NCBI GenBank assembly: GCA_007127695.1 | Contig: SKYW01000264.1 | Coordinates: forward strand, 1-5,831 | DNA length: 5,831 nucleotides | Origin: Balneolales bacterium | Lineage (GTDB): Bacteria > Bacteroidota > Rhodothermia > Balneolales > Natronogracilivirgulaceae | Direction: 5' to 3' | Shown here: positions 5,542-5,831 of the stretch, piece by piece | Layout of the letters: each line of letters starts with the position of its first letter | How positions within the stretch are numbered: position 1 is the first letter of the stretch | Notes under the pieces: generated by a model | Told to the model about the DNA's origin: nothing | Databases searched by the model: none | The model's input: the letters and a program-made list of their open reading frames with translations, nothing else | Position numbers and translations under genes: made by a program

Positions 5542-5831
5542 ATGCCCAAACGCACCGACATCAACACCATTTTACTGATTGGATCCGGCCCGATCGTCAT
5601 CGGACAGGCCTGTGAATTCGACTATTCCGGAACCCAGGCGTGCCGCTCCCTGAGGGAGGAAGGCTACCGCGTCGTGCTCATCAACTCCAACCCGGCCACC
5701 ATCATGACCGATCCGATCATGGCCGATGCGATCTACCTCAAGCCCCTGACGCGCCAGTCCATCAAGGAAATCGTCGAAATCGAGAAGCCCGACGCCGTGT
5801 TGCCGACCATGGGCGGTCAGACCGCGCTCAA
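5542..5831 (+). CDS. carB: Carbamoyl phosphate synthetase large subunit, N-terminal part (cut by window end)
   Basis: The first 96 codons and two bases of carB; the full protein is normally about 1,070 residues. It begins [20 protein letters not shown], followed by [20 protein letters not shown] (21-40), [11 protein letters not shown] (48-58) and [15 protein letters not shown] (82-96). This is the pre-ATP-grasp domain of the carboxyphosphate-forming half and is highly conserved in the family. CarB uses ammonia from CarA, bicarbonate and two ATP to make carbamoyl phosphate. The ATG at 5542 is the only ATG after an in-frame TAA at 5524-5526 and gives the standard N terminus. No Shine-Dalgarno sequence is seen. 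It is probably co-transcribed with carA. Confidence 0.98.
   Translation, partial: MPKRTDINTILLIGSGPIVIGQACEFDYSGTQACRSLREEGYRVVLINSNPATIMTDPIMADAIYLKPLTRQSIKEIVEIEKPDAVLPTMGGQTAL

Overview
The window looks like a chromosomal segment from a member of the Bacteroidota or the related Balneolota/Rhodothermota group. The evidence is the gene content (exported Gfo/Idh oxidoreductase, DUF1080 lipoprotein and sugar isomerase/epimerase in one operon) and the absence of a recognisable Shine-Dalgarno sequence in front of any of the six genes. The exact lineage cannot be fixed from the sequence alone.

Left part (1-3369, minus strand): a three-gene operon read from right to left. First comes a Tat-exported Gfo/Idh/MocA-type NAD(P)-dependent oxidoreductase (1873-3369), then a DUF1080 (3-keto-disaccharide hydrolase family) lipoprotein (1038-1823), then a Tat-signal, probably lipid-anchored, sugar isomerase/epimerase-like TIM barrel (79-969). 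The operon ends at a strong hairpin terminator (17-50). Together the three proteins match the three chemical steps of a 3-keto-glycoside route: oxidation at sugar C3, cleavage of the activated glycosidic bond, and processing of the resulting keto-sugar or glycal. All three carry export signals, so the work is probably done in the periplasm.

Middle (3370-4091): an AT-rich divergent intergenic region with a candidate promoter and a small inverted repeat for the leftward operon. It is followed by a 52-codon gene (3695-3853) for a single-pass membrane protein of the DUF5989 type, which ends at a clear Rho-independent terminator. A GC-richer carA leader comes next, with no convincing regulatory motif.

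Right part (4092-5831, plus strand): carA (complete) and the first 96 codons of carB (cut by the window edge), encoding carbamoyl phosphate synthetase, which supplies pyrimidine and arginine synthesis. CarA is longer than usual because a low-complexity linker containing 15-bp tandem repeats lies between its N-terminal and glutaminase domains. The carAB region is visibly richer in GC than the leftward operon.

The least ordinary items are the complete, wholly exported 3-keto-glycoside gene set, the solitary DUF5989 gene beside carAB (this family is usually associated with carbamoyltransferases), and the CarA linker insertion. I saw no tRNA, rRNA, CRISPR array, insertion sequence or phage gene.
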